A DNA stretch of 64,000 bases from Actinomycetota bacterium. Lineage in GTDB: Bacteria; Actinomycetota; Thermoleophilia; Gaiellales; Gaiellaceae. Positions 15,679 through 24,483 of the stretch are shown piece after piece (position 1 is the first letter of the stretch; the number at the start of each line of letters is the position of its first letter). The stretch is from positions 1-64,000 of the forward strand of contig SIRU01000034.1 of assembly GCA_004366385.1 (NCBI GenBank). The letters are read 5' to 3'. Under the pieces are notes generated by a model, which was not told the DNA's origin, made no database searches, and was given only the letters and a program-made list of their open reading frames with translations. The position numbers and the translations under genes were made by a program.

Positions 15679-16778
15679 CCGTCGTCGCGGAGCCGTCCGT
15701 CGCGGACGTCCTCGAGAAGGCCCTCGACGGCGAGCGGATCACGGACGAGGACGCGGTCGCGCTCCTGCGCTCCCGCGACCTCGTCGCGGTCGGGCGCGTC
15801 GCCAACGAGATCCGGAGCCGGCTGACCGACCCGTCGAAGGTCACGTTCATCGTCGACCGGAACCTCAACTACACGAACGTCTGCGTCACCGACTGCGACT
15901 TCTGCGCCTTCTACCGCCGGCCGGGCGACCAGCGCGAGAGCTACCTCCTGCCGAAGCCCGTGATCTTCAAGAAGATCGAGGAGACGCTCGCGCTCGGCGG
16001 CACCGGGCTGCTGATGCAGGGCGGGCACCACCCCGACCTCGGCATCGACTACTACGAGGATCTCTTTCACTCCATCAAGGCCCGGTACAAGATCCATCTG
16101 CACGCGCTGAGCCCGCCCGAGATCCAGCACATCGCGCGACGCTCCAAGCTCACGACCGCGGAGACGCTCACCCGTCTGCGCGACGCCGGGCTCGACTCGG
16201 TCCCCGGCGGCGGCGCCGAGGTGCTCGTCGACCGCGTGCGGAAGATCATCGCGCCGAAGAAGACCAAGTCGGACGAGTGGCTCGACGTCATGCGCCAGGC
16301 GCACCGGCTGGGGATGTCGACGACGGCGACGATGATGTACGGCCACGTGGAGACGCTCGAGGAGCGCGTCGAGCACATGCGGCGGATCCGCGAGTTGCAG
16401 GACGAGACGCGCGGCTTCCGCGCCTTCATCTCGTGGACGTTCCAGCGGGACGGCAACCGCCTCGAGGACCTCGTGCCCGAGGACACGCGGCCGACCTCGT
16501 TCGACTACCTGCTCACGCAGGCGGTCTCCCGGATCTACCTCGACAACGTCCCGCACATCCAGTCGTCCTGGGTCACGCAAGGGATGAAGGTGGGCCAGGT
16601 CGCGCTCGGCTTCGGCGCCGACGACATGGGCTCGGTGATGATCGAGGAGAACGTCGTCTCAGCCGCCGGGACGACCTACCGCACGACGCGCGACGAGCTG
16701 ATCCACCTCATCCGCTCGCTCGGCAAGACCCCGGTGCAGCGAGACACGCTGTACCGCGAGGTCGAGGTCTTCGCGTAG
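15675..16778 (+). CDS. mqnC: Cyclic dehypoxanthine futalosine synthase (radical SAM)
   Basis: 367 residues. CVTDCDFCAFYRRPGD near residue 73 is the cluster-binding motif; GLLMQGGHHPDLGIDYYEDL, LPEIQHIARRSK-like SPPEIQHIARRS, SVPGGGAEVLVDRVR and TPVQRDTLYREVEVFA complete the family pattern. It cyclises dehypoxanthine futalosine. MqnB (hydrolase), MqnD and a UbiA-type prenyltransferase are needed too and are not in the window. GTG start in a four-nt overlap with mqnA. Last gene of the block. Confidence 0.93.
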   Translation: MTVVAEPSVADVLEKALDGERITDEDAVALLRSRDLVAVGRVANEIRSRLTDPSKVTFIVDRNLNYTNVCVTDCDFCAFYRRPGDQRESYLLPKPVIFKKIEETLALGGTGLLMQGGHHPDLGIDYYEDLFHSIKARYKIHLHALSPPEIQHIARRSKLTTAETLTRLRDAGLDSVPGGGAEVLVDRVRKIIAPKKTKSDEWLDVMRQAHRLGMSTTATMMYGHVETLEERVEHMRRIRELQDETRGFRAFISWTFQRDGNRLEDLVPEDTRPTSFDYLLTQAVSRIYLDNVPHIQSSWVTQGMKVGQVALGFGADDMGSVMIEENVVSAAGTTYRTTRDELIHLIRSLGKTPVQRDTLYREVEVFA

Positions 16779-16845
16779 GCGAAGGGCCTTCCGGCCCGCG
16801 TGTTCGGATCCTGTTAGACCTGCAAAGCGACCTGTTCCGGTTCGC

Positions 16846-16851
16846 TAGCCT
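16846..16851 (+). promoter_or_regulatory. -10 box TAGCCT before the phosphodiester glycosidase gene
   Basis: TAGCCT lies ten nt before GTG 16862. The 83-nt gap after mqnC holds no other feature beyond a weak GGGCC/GGCCC hairpin just after the mqnC stop. Confidence 0.35.
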
Positions 16852-16861
16852 CGGCTGGGTC

Positions 16862-18625
16862 GTGGTTCGCCTCCTCGCCGCCGCCGGGCTCGTCGCCCTA
16901 GCCGTCGCAGCCCTGCCCGCGACCGCCGTGGCGGCACCGGCGCAACTCTTCCCGGGCGTCACCTACGAGAACAGCGTCCAGTTCACGCCGCGGGGACCCG
17001 TCGCGCTCCACGTCGTGCGCGGCCCGCGCCCGACGGGGCTCTACCGGCTGCGCCCGGTGCTCTCGAACGAGTCCGTGCTCTCGCGCGAGCGGGTCTCGTC
17101 GATGCAGAAGCGGCTGTCGTCGCAGGCCACCTCGGTCGGCGTGAACGGGGACTTCTTCTCGCTCTCGGACGGGCGGCCGAGCGGGATCACGCTCCGGGAC
17201 GGCGTGCTCGTCACGCAGCCGAACCCGGCCCGCTCGAGCGTCGGCGTCATGCTCGACGGCACGCTCGACGTCCGGAAGATCGCGTTCCGTGGGACCTGGC
17301 GCGGCGCCGGGCCTCGCCGCACGCTCACGGTGTTCAACAAGGCGCCCGGGCCGAACCAGATCGCGCTCTTCTCCTCGGACTGGGGGAGGCTGACGCCGCA
17401 GGTGGCCGGGTCGTACTCGGTCGTGCTCGCCCCCTTCCCGCCCACGGCGCCGAACGAGGACATCGAGGCCGTCGTCACGAGGACCGTCGACAACGCGCGG
17501 GTCGGCATCGCCCCGGGGACGGCCGTGCTCGTGGCGCGCGGGAACGCCGCCGCGAACCTCCGGGCGGAGGCGCCCGTCGACGCCGCGGTCACCGTGCGGC
17601 TCATCCTCCAGCCCGACTGGGCCACCGTCTCCGACGCGATCGGGGGTGGGCCGCTGCTCGTGCAGAGCCGCAGGCCCGTGTACCGCGCGAACGAGGCGTT
17701 CGAGGCCTTGCAGCTCGCCCCGCGCGGGCCGCGCAGCGCGGTCGGGCAGACGGCAGACGGCAGCGTCCTCTTCGTGACCACGGACGGGCGGCGGCCCGGC
17801 TACTCGATCGGGATGACGAACTTCGAGCTCGCCCAGACGCTCGTGCGCCTCGGCGCCGTGCGTGGGATGGCGCTCGACGGCGGCGGCTCGGCGACGATGG
17901 CGTTCAACGGGACCGTCCTCAACCGGCCGTCCGACGGCCGCGAGCGCGCGATCGCGAACTCGCTCATGCTCCAGTACTTTGGCGTGTACGCGCCGCCCCC
18001 GCTGACCGCAGTGCTGTCGCCGAACGGGGACGGGGTCGGCGAGCGCCAGTCGCTCTCGTACAAGGTCGTCCGCCAGTCCGAGGTCACCGTGACCCTGACC
18101 GCCCCGAACGGCGTGGTCGCGTTCACCGAGACCGGCCCGCGCGCGCCGGGGACGTACGCGGTCGCGTTCCCGCCGCCACCCCCGAGCCCGGCCGCGAAGC
18201 AGGTGACGCCGCCGGGGACGCTCCAACAGGGCGCATGGACGGTGACCGTCGAGGCAGTCGACGATCAGGGCCTCCCCTCGACCGCCTCCCGCCGCTTCTC
18301 CGTGAACACGACGCTCGGGTTCCTGCGGGTCGCGCCGGCACGCTTCGTCGTGCGGCCGAAGCAGGCCCGCACCGCCGCGGTCGGCTGGAAGCAGGACCGC
18401 CCCGCGCGCGTGCGCGTCGTCGTGGAGACGACGAGCGGCGTCCCCGTTCGCGTGCTCGCGAGCAAGCGCTTCGCCGGCGGGAGCCAGACCGCGACCTGGA
18501 ACGGGACGCTGCGGAACGGCAAGCCTGCGCCCGGTGGCGCGTACCTCGTCCGGGTGGAGGCGAGGAACGAGCTCGGGCTCACCTCCCTCGAGCGGGTGAT
18601 CCGTCTCGTCCGGCCTGCCAAGTAG
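16862..18625 (+). CDS. Secreted phosphodiester glycosidase (NAGPA/DUF2233 type) with C-terminal Ig-like domains
   Basis: 587 residues. A signal peptide (LLAAAGLVALAVAALPATAVA) is followed by an NAGPA-type domain with NGDFFSLSDGRPSGI near residue 90, DAIGGGPLLVQ near 257, TTDGRRPGYSIGMTNFELAQ and the metal-site stretch MALDGGGSATMAFNG near 337. About 210 C-terminal residues contain a LSPNGDGVGE calcium-type motif and a FlgD-like Ig fold (WNGTLRNGKPAPGGAYLVRV). NAGPA-fold enzymes uncover phosphodiester-linked sugars, here probably in cell-wall glycans. GTG 16862 gives an ideal signal peptide length. Confidence 0.8.
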   Translation: MVRLLAAAGLVALAVAALPATAVAAPAQLFPGVTYENSVQFTPRGPVALHVVRGPRPTGLYRLRPVLSNESVLSRERVSSMQKRLSSQATSVGVNGDFFSLSDGRPSGITLRDGVLVTQPNPARSSVGVMLDGTLDVRKIAFRGTWRGAGPRRTLTVFNKAPGPNQIALFSSDWGRLTPQVAGSYSVVLAPFPPTAPNEDIEAVVTRTVDNARVGIAPGTAVLVARGNAAANLRAEAPVDAAVTVRLILQPDWATVSDAIGGGPLLVQSRRPVYRANEAFEALQLAPRGPRSAVGQTADGSVLFVTTDGRRPGYSIGMTNFELAQTLVRLGAVRGMALDGGGSATMAFNGTVLNRPSDGRERAIANSLMLQYFGVYAPPPLTAVLSPNGDGVGERQSLSYKVVRQSEVTVTLTAPNGVVAFTETGPRAPGTYAVAFPPPPPSPAAKQVTPPGTLQQGAWTVTVEAVDDQGLPSTASRRFSVNTTLGFLRVAPARFVVRPKQARTAAVGWKQDRPARVRVVVETTSGVPVRVLASKRFAGGSQTATWNGTLRNGKPAPGGAYLVRVEARNELGLTSLERVIRLVRPAK

Positions 18626-18641
18626 CGGCCGGTCGCGCGGG

Positions 18642-18647
18642 TAGGCT
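18642..18647 (+). promoter_or_regulatory. -10 box TAGGCT of the DedA gene (leaderless)
   Basis: TAGGCT lies six nt before GTG 18654; no Shine-Dalgarno. Confidence 0.5.
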
Positions 18648-18653
18648 GCCGCG

Positions 18654-19343
18654 GTGCTCGTCGCCTCGATCCTGAGCGCGATCACCGACGCGATCACGCA
18701 CGCGATCGGGGACTACGGCCTCTACGCCGTCTTCCTGCTCATGCTGATCGACGCGGTGCTCCCGGCCGCCAGCGAGGTCGTGATGGTCTATGGCGGTGCG
18801 CTCGCCTCCGGCGCGTTCGCGAGCGAGGTCGTCCTCTTCGGGCGGACGATCGAGGAGGGGCTTCCTGCGTACCTCGCGATCGCGCTCGCGGGGACCATCG
18901 GGTACACGATCGGCGCGGTCATCGGCTGGGCGATCGGGCTCTACGGCGGCCGCCCGTACCTCGAGCGGCACGGGCGCTGGCTGCACCTGAACCAGGAGAA
19001 GCTCGACCGCGCGGAGCGCTGGTACGAACGCTGGGGGGAGTGGGCGACGTTCCTCGGCCGGCTGACGCCGGTCGTCCGCTCGTTCGTCTCCGTGCCCGCG
19101 GGCGTGCTCGAGGCGAGGCTCGGCCGCTACACGCTCCTCACGCTGCTCGGCTCCGCGATCTGGTGCTTCGCGTTCGCGGCCGCGGGGTACGTCGCCGGTG
19201 CCAACTGGGAGACCTTCCACCATGCGTTCCGCTACGTCGACTACCTCGTCGCCGCCACGATCGTCGCGGGTGTCGCCTACCTCGCGCTCCGCTACCTGCG
19301 CCGACGGCGGCGCCGGCTCGCCGAGGAGTCGCCGGGCGCCTGA
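18654..19343 (+). CDS. DedA/SNARE-associated family membrane protein
   Basis: 229 residues. Family plan: an N-terminal membrane-dipping segment (GDYGLYAVFLLMLIDAVLPAASEV contains the E-x-x-LP-like acidic position), ALAGTIGYTIGAVIGWAIGLYGG, then FLGRLTPVVRSFVSVPAG with the conserved Arg pair of DedA proteins, and two or three C-terminal helices with a basic tail RYLRRRRRRL. DedA members act as lipid scramblases or proton-dependent transporters; undecaprenyl phosphate recycling fits the glycan genes that follow. GTG start six nt after a -10. Confidence 0.88.
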   Translation: MLVASILSAITDAITHAIGDYGLYAVFLLMLIDAVLPAASEVVMVYGGALASGAFASEVVLFGRTIEEGLPAYLAIALAGTIGYTIGAVIGWAIGLYGGRPYLERHGRWLHLNQEKLDRAERWYERWGEWATFLGRLTPVVRSFVSVPAGVLEARLGRYTLLTLLGSAIWCFAFAAAGYVAGANWETFHHAFRYVDYLVAATIVAGVAYLALRYLRRRRRRLAEESPGA

Positions 19344-19373
19344 GGAATCAAGGGGCGACGGCCCCGCCGGAGC

Positions 19374-19379
19374 TACACT
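19374..19379 (+). promoter_or_regulatory. -10 box TACACT of the aminotransferase gene (leaderless)
   Basis: TACACT lies seven nt before GTG 19387. Confidence 0.5.
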
Positions 19380-19386
19380 CGCCCGC

Positions 19387-20472
19387 GTGCACGACCCGAT
19401 CCCCCTCGTCGACGTGAAGGCGCAGTACGCGCCGCTCCTGCCTTCGATCCGGGAGGCGATCGACGCGGTTCTCGAGAGCGGCCAGTTCGTCTTCGGGCCG
19501 AACGTCACCGCCTTCGAGGAGGAGGCCGCGCGCTACCTCGGCGTCCGCGAGACGGTCGGCGTCGGGAACGGGACGGACGCCATCGTGCTCGTGCTGAACG
19601 CGCTCGAGATCGGCCCCGGCGCCGAGGTGATCTGCCCCGCGTTCACGTTCTACGCGACGGCCGAGGCGATCGCGCGCGCCGGCGCCACGCCCGTCTTCGC
19701 GGACATCGACCCGCTGACCATGAACCTCGCGCCCGAGCGCGTCGCGGAGCGGATCACGCGGCGCACGAAGGCGATCATGCCGGTGCACCTGTTCGGGAGG
19801 CCCGCGCCGCTCGCGGAGCTCGCCGACTTCGGGCTCCCGCTGATCGAGGACGCAGCGCAGGCGTTCGGCTCGCCGGAGATCGCGCGCGCCGGCGTCGCGT
19901 CGACGTTCAGCTTCTACCCGACGAAGAACCTGTTCGGGCTCGGCGACGGAGGCCTCGTCGCGACCGACGACCCCGACCTCGCCGAGCGCCTGCGCATGCT
20001 GCGCTTCCACGGCTCGAAGGCGAAGAAGATCTTCGAGTACGTGGGCACCAACTCGCGGCTCGACGAGATCCAGGCGGCGGTGCTCCGCATCTTCCTCCGC
20101 GAACTGGACGCCTGGACCGCGCTCCGCCGCGAGGCCGCCGAGCGCTACCGCGAGCTCGGGCTCGGCGAGGCGTGCGAGGCGCCGGTCGACGAGCCCGGCC
20201 ACGTGTACCACCTGTTCGTCTCCCGCTCGCCGCAGCGAGACGCGATCCGCGTCGCACTCGCCGACGCGCGGATCGGGAGCGCCGAGTACTACCTTCCGCC
20301 GCTCCACCTCCAGCCCGCGCTTTCGTACCTCGGCTACTCCGAGGGCGACCTCCCGGAGACCGAGCGCGCGGCGCGCGAGAACTTCTCGGTGCCGCTGTGG
20401 GCCGGGATCACCGCGGAGCAGCAGGCGCGCGTCGTCGAGACCGTGCGCGCGGCAGTCGGAGTCCCGGCGTGA
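19387..20472 (+). CDS. DegT/DnrJ/EryC1-family sugar aminotransferase
   Basis: 361 residues. IPLVDVKAQYAPLLPSIREAI at the N-terminus is summarised by LVDVKAQYAPL; GNGTDAIVLVLNAL binds the phosphate, PLIEDAAQAFG carries the Asp that contacts PLP nitrogen, and FSFYPTKNLFGLGDGG holds the Schiff-base Lys near residue 180. These enzymes transaminate keto-sugar nucleotides. The next gene is a CapD-type dehydratase that would supply such a 4-keto sugar. GTG 19387 follows a TACACT box; its stop overlaps the next start by four nt. Confidence 0.9.
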   Translation: MHDPIPLVDVKAQYAPLLPSIREAIDAVLESGQFVFGPNVTAFEEEAARYLGVRETVGVGNGTDAIVLVLNALEIGPGAEVICPAFTFYATAEAIARAGATPVFADIDPLTMNLAPERVAERITRRTKAIMPVHLFGRPAPLAELADFGLPLIEDAAQAFGSPEIARAGVASTFSFYPTKNLFGLGDGGLVATDDPDLAERLRMLRFHGSKAKKIFEYVGTNSRLDEIQAAVLRIFLRELDAWTALRREAAERYRELGLGEACEAPVDEPGHVYHLFVSRSPQRDAIRVALADARIGSAEYYLPPLHLQPALSYLGYSEGDLPETERAARENFSVPLWAGITAEQQARVVETVRAAVGVPA

Positions 20473-22379
20473 CGGTCAACAGGCACCGTCTCTGGCAGGT
20501 CGTGGTCGACGCCGGGCTGATCGCGGCCGCGTGGGTCTTCTCCTGGTACATCCGCTTCGACGACTCGTGGCCCGTCTACTACGACCGCTACCTCCAGTGG
20601 GACGTGCTCGTGCTCGTGGTCGGCGTGACGCTCCCGGTCTTCGTCGCCTTCGGCTTCTACAACCGCTGGTGGCGGTACGTGTCGACCCGGGACATGTGGG
20701 GGGCGGTGCGCGGAGTGGCGGTCGCCGGGATCGCCGTCTACGTCGTCTTCTCGCTGCTCGACTTCCACCCGGCGAGCGTGCCGCGCGGCATCTGGATCGT
20801 CTTCGTGCTGCTGCTGATGGCGTTCGTGACCGGCTCGAGGCTGCTCGCACGGACGATCATCGAGCGGCCCGCCGCAGGCGCGGTGGTCGCCCGCGGGAAG
20901 GAAGTGATCATCGTGGGCGCCGGGGACGCGGCGCAGCTGATCCTCCGGGAGATGCTCCGGAACCCCGCGCTCGGGTACACCCCGATCGGCCTCGTCGACG
21001 ACGACCCGCGCAAGAAGAACGTCCGCCTGCACGGGATCCGCGTGCTCGGGACGACCGAGGAGCTGCCGCTCCTCCTCCGCGACCGCCGCCCCGACGAGCT
21101 GCTGATCGCGATCCCCTCCGCCGCCGGCGAGGTGCGCGAGCGGATCGTCGAGATCGCGCGCTCCGCGCGGGTTCCCGTGAAGACGCTGCCGGGGCTCCCC
21201 GACCTCATCGCGGGCGAGTTCGACTTCGACCTCGCGCGCCAGATCCGCCCGGTCGAGGTGGAAGACCTCCTCGGCCGCGAGCCGGTCACCGTCGACCTCG
21301 ACTCCATCGCCGGCTACCTGACCGGCGAGGTCGTGCTCGTGACCGGGGCGGGTGGATCGATCGGCAGCGAGCTCTGCCGCCAGATCGCACGTGTGGGCCC
21401 GACGAAGCTCGTGCTCGTGGACAACGGCGAACCGGGGCTCTTCGAGATCGAGCGCGAGCTCGTCGACGAGCGCGGGTTCCACGCGACGGCGGCCGTGCTC
21501 GCGGACGCGGGGAACGCGACGAAGATGCGCCAGGTCTTCGAGAAGTACCGGCCGGCCGTGGTCTTCCACGCCGCGGCCTACAAGCACGTCCCGCTGCTCG
21601 AGGCGAACCCGCTCGACGCCGTCCGCAACAACACGCTGACGACCCGAACGGTCGCCGACGTCGCGGTCGAGATGGGCGCGAAGCGCTTCGTCCTCGTCTC
21701 GACGGACAAGGCCGTGAACCCGAAGACGATCATGGGCCAGTCGAAGGCGCTCTGCGAGCGGATCGTCGAGGCGTGGGGCCACCGTGAGGACACGTCCACC
21801 CGCTTCTGCGCCGTCCGCTTCGGGAACGTGCTCGGCTCGTCGGGCAGCGTGATCCCGATCTTCCGCAAGCAGATCGCGCGCGGCGGCCCGGTGACGGTGA
21901 CTCACGCCGAGATGACGCGCTACTTCATGACCATCCCCGAGGCCGTCCAGCTCGTCATCCAGGCGGGCGCGATCGGCGGGCGCGGGCAGGTCTACGTGCT
22001 CGACATGGGCGAGCCGGTGAAGATCGCCGACCTCGCCGAGACCATGATCCGCCTCTCCGGCAAGGAGCCGGGCACCGAGATCCCGATCGAGTTCGTCGGC
22101 GCCCGCCCCGGCGAGAAGCTCCACGAGGAGCTGTGGTCCGGCGACGAGACCGTGACGCCGTCCGCGCACGAGGCGATCGCGCTCGTGACGCGCGCGCCGG
22201 TCGACTCCGCGTGGCTCGAGGAGGAGCTGGACGCCCTTGCGTCGCTCGTCGAGGGTGGCGAGACGCTGGAGCTCGTCGGCCGCCTGAACGCGATCATGGC
22301 CCGCTCGACGCGCGAGCCCGTGCCCGAGCCTGCGCCCGGAGACGGCGCGGGCGCCGTCGAGACGGCGCCCGCATCGTAG
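20469..22379 (+). CDS. CapD/WbpM-type membrane nucleotide-sugar 4,6-dehydratase
   Basis: 636 residues. Four N-terminal helices (residues about 10-125), a first Rossmann region with IIVGAGDAAQLILREM near 148, then the catalytic SDR domain: VLVTGAGGSIGSELCRQ near 293, VFHAAAYKHVPLLE near 370, VSTDKAVNPKTIMGQSK near 415 (the Lys of the active site) and RFGNVLGSSGSVIP. These inner-membrane enzymes convert UDP-GlcNAc-like sugars to 4-keto-6-deoxy sugars for surface glycans. It overlaps the upstream aminotransferase by four nt, making a two-step amino-deoxysugar module. Confidence 0.92.
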   Translation: MTVNRHRLWQVVVDAGLIAAAWVFSWYIRFDDSWPVYYDRYLQWDVLVLVVGVTLPVFVAFGFYNRWWRYVSTRDMWGAVRGVAVAGIAVYVVFSLLDFHPASVPRGIWIVFVLLLMAFVTGSRLLARTIIERPAAGAVVARGKEVIIVGAGDAAQLILREMLRNPALGYTPIGLVDDDPRKKNVRLHGIRVLGTTEELPLLLRDRRPDELLIAIPSAAGEVRERIVEIARSARVPVKTLPGLPDLIAGEFDFDLARQIRPVEVEDLLGREPVTVDLDSIAGYLTGEVVLVTGAGGSIGSELCRQIARVGPTKLVLVDNGEPGLFEIERELVDERGFHATAAVLADAGNATKMRQVFEKYRPAVVFHAAAYKHVPLLEANPLDAVRNNTLTTRTVADVAVEMGAKRFVLVSTDKAVNPKTIMGQSKALCERIVEAWGHREDTSTRFCAVRFGNVLGSSGSVIPIFRKQIARGGPVTVTHAEMTRYFMTIPEAVQLVIQAGAIGGRGQVYVLDMGEPVKIADLAETMIRLSGKEPGTEIPIEFVGARPGEKLHEELWSGDETVTPSAHEAIALVTRAPVDSAWLEEELDALASLVEGGETLELVGRLNAIMARSTREPVPEPAPGDGAGAVETAPAS

Positions 22380-22401
22380 GGGCGAGGGCTCGCCTCGCCC
22401 C
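22379..22401. terminator. Hairpin between convergent capD-like and phoX genes
   Basis: GGGGCGAGG (22379-22387), loop GCTCG, CCTCGCCCC (22393-22401). A perfect 9-bp GC stem in the 39-nt gap between two convergent genes; no U-tract on either side. Confidence 0.5.
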
Positions 22402-22418
22402 CTCCTCTCGCCTCCCGG

Positions 22419-24236
22419 CTACGCGCCGGGGATCTTGATCGCGAGCAGCTGCCCGCCCTCGCGTTTGTAGGTGAAGTCCTTCCCGTTCGGTGGGTCCAAC
22501 GCGTCCGGCCCGTCGGCCTTCTCCACCCAGAGCGTGTGTGCCTGGATGGTCACGAAGAACCAGTGCTTCCCGAGCACCGAGGAGGCGTCGACGATGCCGC
22601 TCGACTCCCAGGCCCCGAGCGCGCCGGGCGCGTTCACGCCCGGTGTGCCGTCGACGTCCGTCGGCCCTTCGTCCGCCGACTGGTCGACGCTGGCCACGAC
22701 GGTCGTCGCGCCGGTCTTCAGGTCGTACTTCCAGATCCGGGCAGTCGTCGCGTTCGGGTCGCTCGTCGGCAACGGGAACTGCTGGCTCGAGCCCGGGTCC
22801 TCCGTGATCAGGAGGCTCGACGTCGTGGACTCGAGGTTGTCCGGCTGGTGGATCCTGGCCAGCGTCTTCACCGGCATGTCGTCACCCTCGATGAGGATCT
22901 CCATCGAGTCGACCTTCCGCGGATCCTTCTTGTTCAGCACCATCTTCCAGACGCGGCCGTTCGTCGAGACATCCGGGCCGGGCGGGACGGCCTGGCCGCG
23001 ACCGGAGTCGATCAGGTAGACGATGTTCTCCTTGCCGCGGCGCTGGTCGTATGCGAGATCCTCGAGCCGTACGAAGCGGAAGACGTTCTCGTTGTACGAG
23101 TTGTTCGCGGCGTTGCCCCACTGGTCGAGCACCCACTGCGGCCCGTTCGGCGGCGCACCGCCGACGGCCGGCGGCGGCAGCATCCCCGGGAAGTCCGTGG
23201 AGAGCCAGTCCTTGCCCGTCGCCGGGTTCTTACCGGTGGCGATCGCCTTCGGGACCTTGATGAAGTGCCCCTTGATCTTCGTCGTGTCGCCGGGCATGAA
23301 GTCGTAGTAGTCGTCGTAGCCGGGCGTGTCCGACACGAAGGCCCACAGGTCGCCCTTGTCGTTCCAGACCGACTTCGTGTCGCGGGCCATGTACGTGTAC
23401 AGCTGCGACCAGGACTTCGTGTTGTAGGTCCGACCCCCCGCCGTGGTGATCGGCGTGGTGAAGAACGTGTCGTCCGTGGACATGACGACGAGGTCCTTGT
23501 AGCCGGGGATCGCGACGCTGTTCTCGTGGTTGTGGCGGCCCATACCGTAGATGGCCTTGCGCTTGCCGTTGCGCACGTCGTAGGCGACGACTGCGCCCGA
23601 CTGCTCTGCGCCTGCCGTGCCGGGAGCGATGAAGCTCGGCCCGGGCCACGCGCTGCCGGTCCGGTACACCCAGTCCTGGGCCTCCTCGTTCATGAAGAGG
23701 AGCGGGCGGTCGAAGCCCTCCTTCTTCGTCGCGAGGTAGCTCGAGCAGAAGCGCTGGTAGTTCTCGCTGCTCTTGATCACCATCTTCGCCCGCACGATCT
23801 CGTTGCGGCCGTTCAGCGTGAGGTGGCTGAGCTGCGCGTTGTCGAAGTCGTTCTGGTTCGCCTCTCCCTGCGACGCCGCGAAGGGCGTGTTGAACGGGAA
23901 CGGGACCGTCGACGTCTCGTGGTTGACGTAGAGGTCGAAGGTGCCCTTGCCGTGACCGCCGTGGCGGTCGTCATCGTCGTCGTCGCTCCGCTTGGTGTGG
24001 ACCGCGATGCCGTCCGGGATCGCCTCGAAGCGATACCCGCCGATGGTCTCGCCGACGGTGATGATCGGGACGACGTTCGGGCCGCACGACGGGCACGTCA
24101 GCATTGCTGCCTGCGACGTCTTGAAGCCCCGCTTGCCGCGCTTGTCGCCGTCGTCGCCGGCCACGGCGGCAGCGGTCACGAGCCCTGCCGTGGCGACGAC
24201 GAGGACCACCAGCGCGACGCGCTTGAGACTCGTCAT
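22419..24236 (-). CDS. phoX: Secreted PhoX/DUF839-type alkaline phosphatase
   Basis: 605 residues. A signal peptide (VALVVLVVATAGLVTAAAVA) is followed by an Asp-rich insert RSDDDDDDRHGGHG near residue 87, YVNHETSTVPFPFN, RHNHENSVAIPGYKDLVVMSTDD near 250, then ARIHQPDNLESTTSSLLITEDPG (part) and WESSGIVDASSVLG towards the end, the usual order in Ca/Fe-dependent PhoX proteins. It releases phosphate from monoesters outside the cell. ATG 24236 has a strong ribosome-binding site (AAGGGGGAG), unlike most genes here. It is divergent from the UshA-like gene, so a shared phosphate-starvation control is likely but not shown. Confidence 0.82.
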   Translation of the reverse strand: MTSLKRVALVVLVVATAGLVTAAAVAGDDGDKRGKRGFKTSQAAMLTCPSCGPNVVPIITVGETIGGYRFEAIPDGIAVHTKRSDDDDDDRHGGHGKGTFDLYVNHETSTVPFPFNTPFAASQGEANQNDFDNAQLSHLTLNGRNEIVRAKMVIKSSENYQRFCSSYLATKKEGFDRPLLFMNEEAQDWVYRTGSAWPGPSFIAPGTAGAEQSGAVVAYDVRNGKRKAIYGMGRHNHENSVAIPGYKDLVVMSTDDTFFTTPITTAGGRTYNTKSWSQLYTYMARDTKSVWNDKGDLWAFVSDTPGYDDYYDFMPGDTTKIKGHFIKVPKAIATGKNPATGKDWLSTDFPGMLPPPAVGGAPPNGPQWVLDQWGNAANNSYNENVFRFVRLEDLAYDQRRGKENIVYLIDSGRGQAVPPGPDVSTNGRVWKMVLNKKDPRKVDSMEILIEGDDMPVKTLARIHQPDNLESTTSSLLITEDPGSSQQFPLPTSDPNATTARIWKYDLKTGATTVVASVDQSADEGPTDVDGTPGVNAPGALGAWESSGIVDASSVLGKHWFFVTIQAHTLWVEKADGPDALDPPNGKDFTYKREGGQLLAIKIPGA

Positions 24237-24241
24237 GGTCT

Positions 24242-24250
24242 CTCCCCCTT
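24242..24250 (-). promoter_or_regulatory. Strong Shine-Dalgarno of phoX
   Basis: AAGGGGGAG on the minus strand ends six nt before ATG 24236. It fixes the start after a 60-nt-longer open frame. Confidence 0.6.
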
Positions 24251-24466
24251 CCTGGATGGTCGTTGCGGCTGCACCTAAACAGATCGCCGGCCGGAATGTC
24301 TCACCCACTGCTCTCAGGCCGGTGAGCGGGCGGCGTCGGTCCGGTTTCGCTCCGACGGCACCCTCCGCATCGCCGGCGCAGCTGTCCTAGGATCGGCCGT
24401 GCGCCGCCGCGTGCGGGCCTTGGGGGACTGGGGCTCGGCGCAGCCGGCGCGCTGGAGACAATCGAC

Positions 24467-24479
24467 GAGGGGAGAAGGA
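24467..24479 (+). promoter_or_regulatory. Strong Shine-Dalgarno of the UshA-like gene
   Basis: GAGGGGAGAAGGA ends four nt before ATG 24484. The 247-nt divergent region 24237-24483 must hold both promoters; I could not identify a convincing -35/-10 pair or Pho box by eye. Confidence 0.6.
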
Positions 24480-24483
24480 CTCC

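Noticed and set aside
15269-18625. A plus-strand frame of more than 1,100 codons running across mqnA, mqnC and the glycosidase gene
   Set aside because: Only the 3' part from 16862 has real protein features; upstream it is an Arg/Pro-rich shadow of the mqn genes caused by high GC.
24237-24483. A Pho box between the divergent phosphatase genes
   Set aside because: No convincing pair of direct repeats with the expected spacing was found by eye, so phosphate control remains only an inference.
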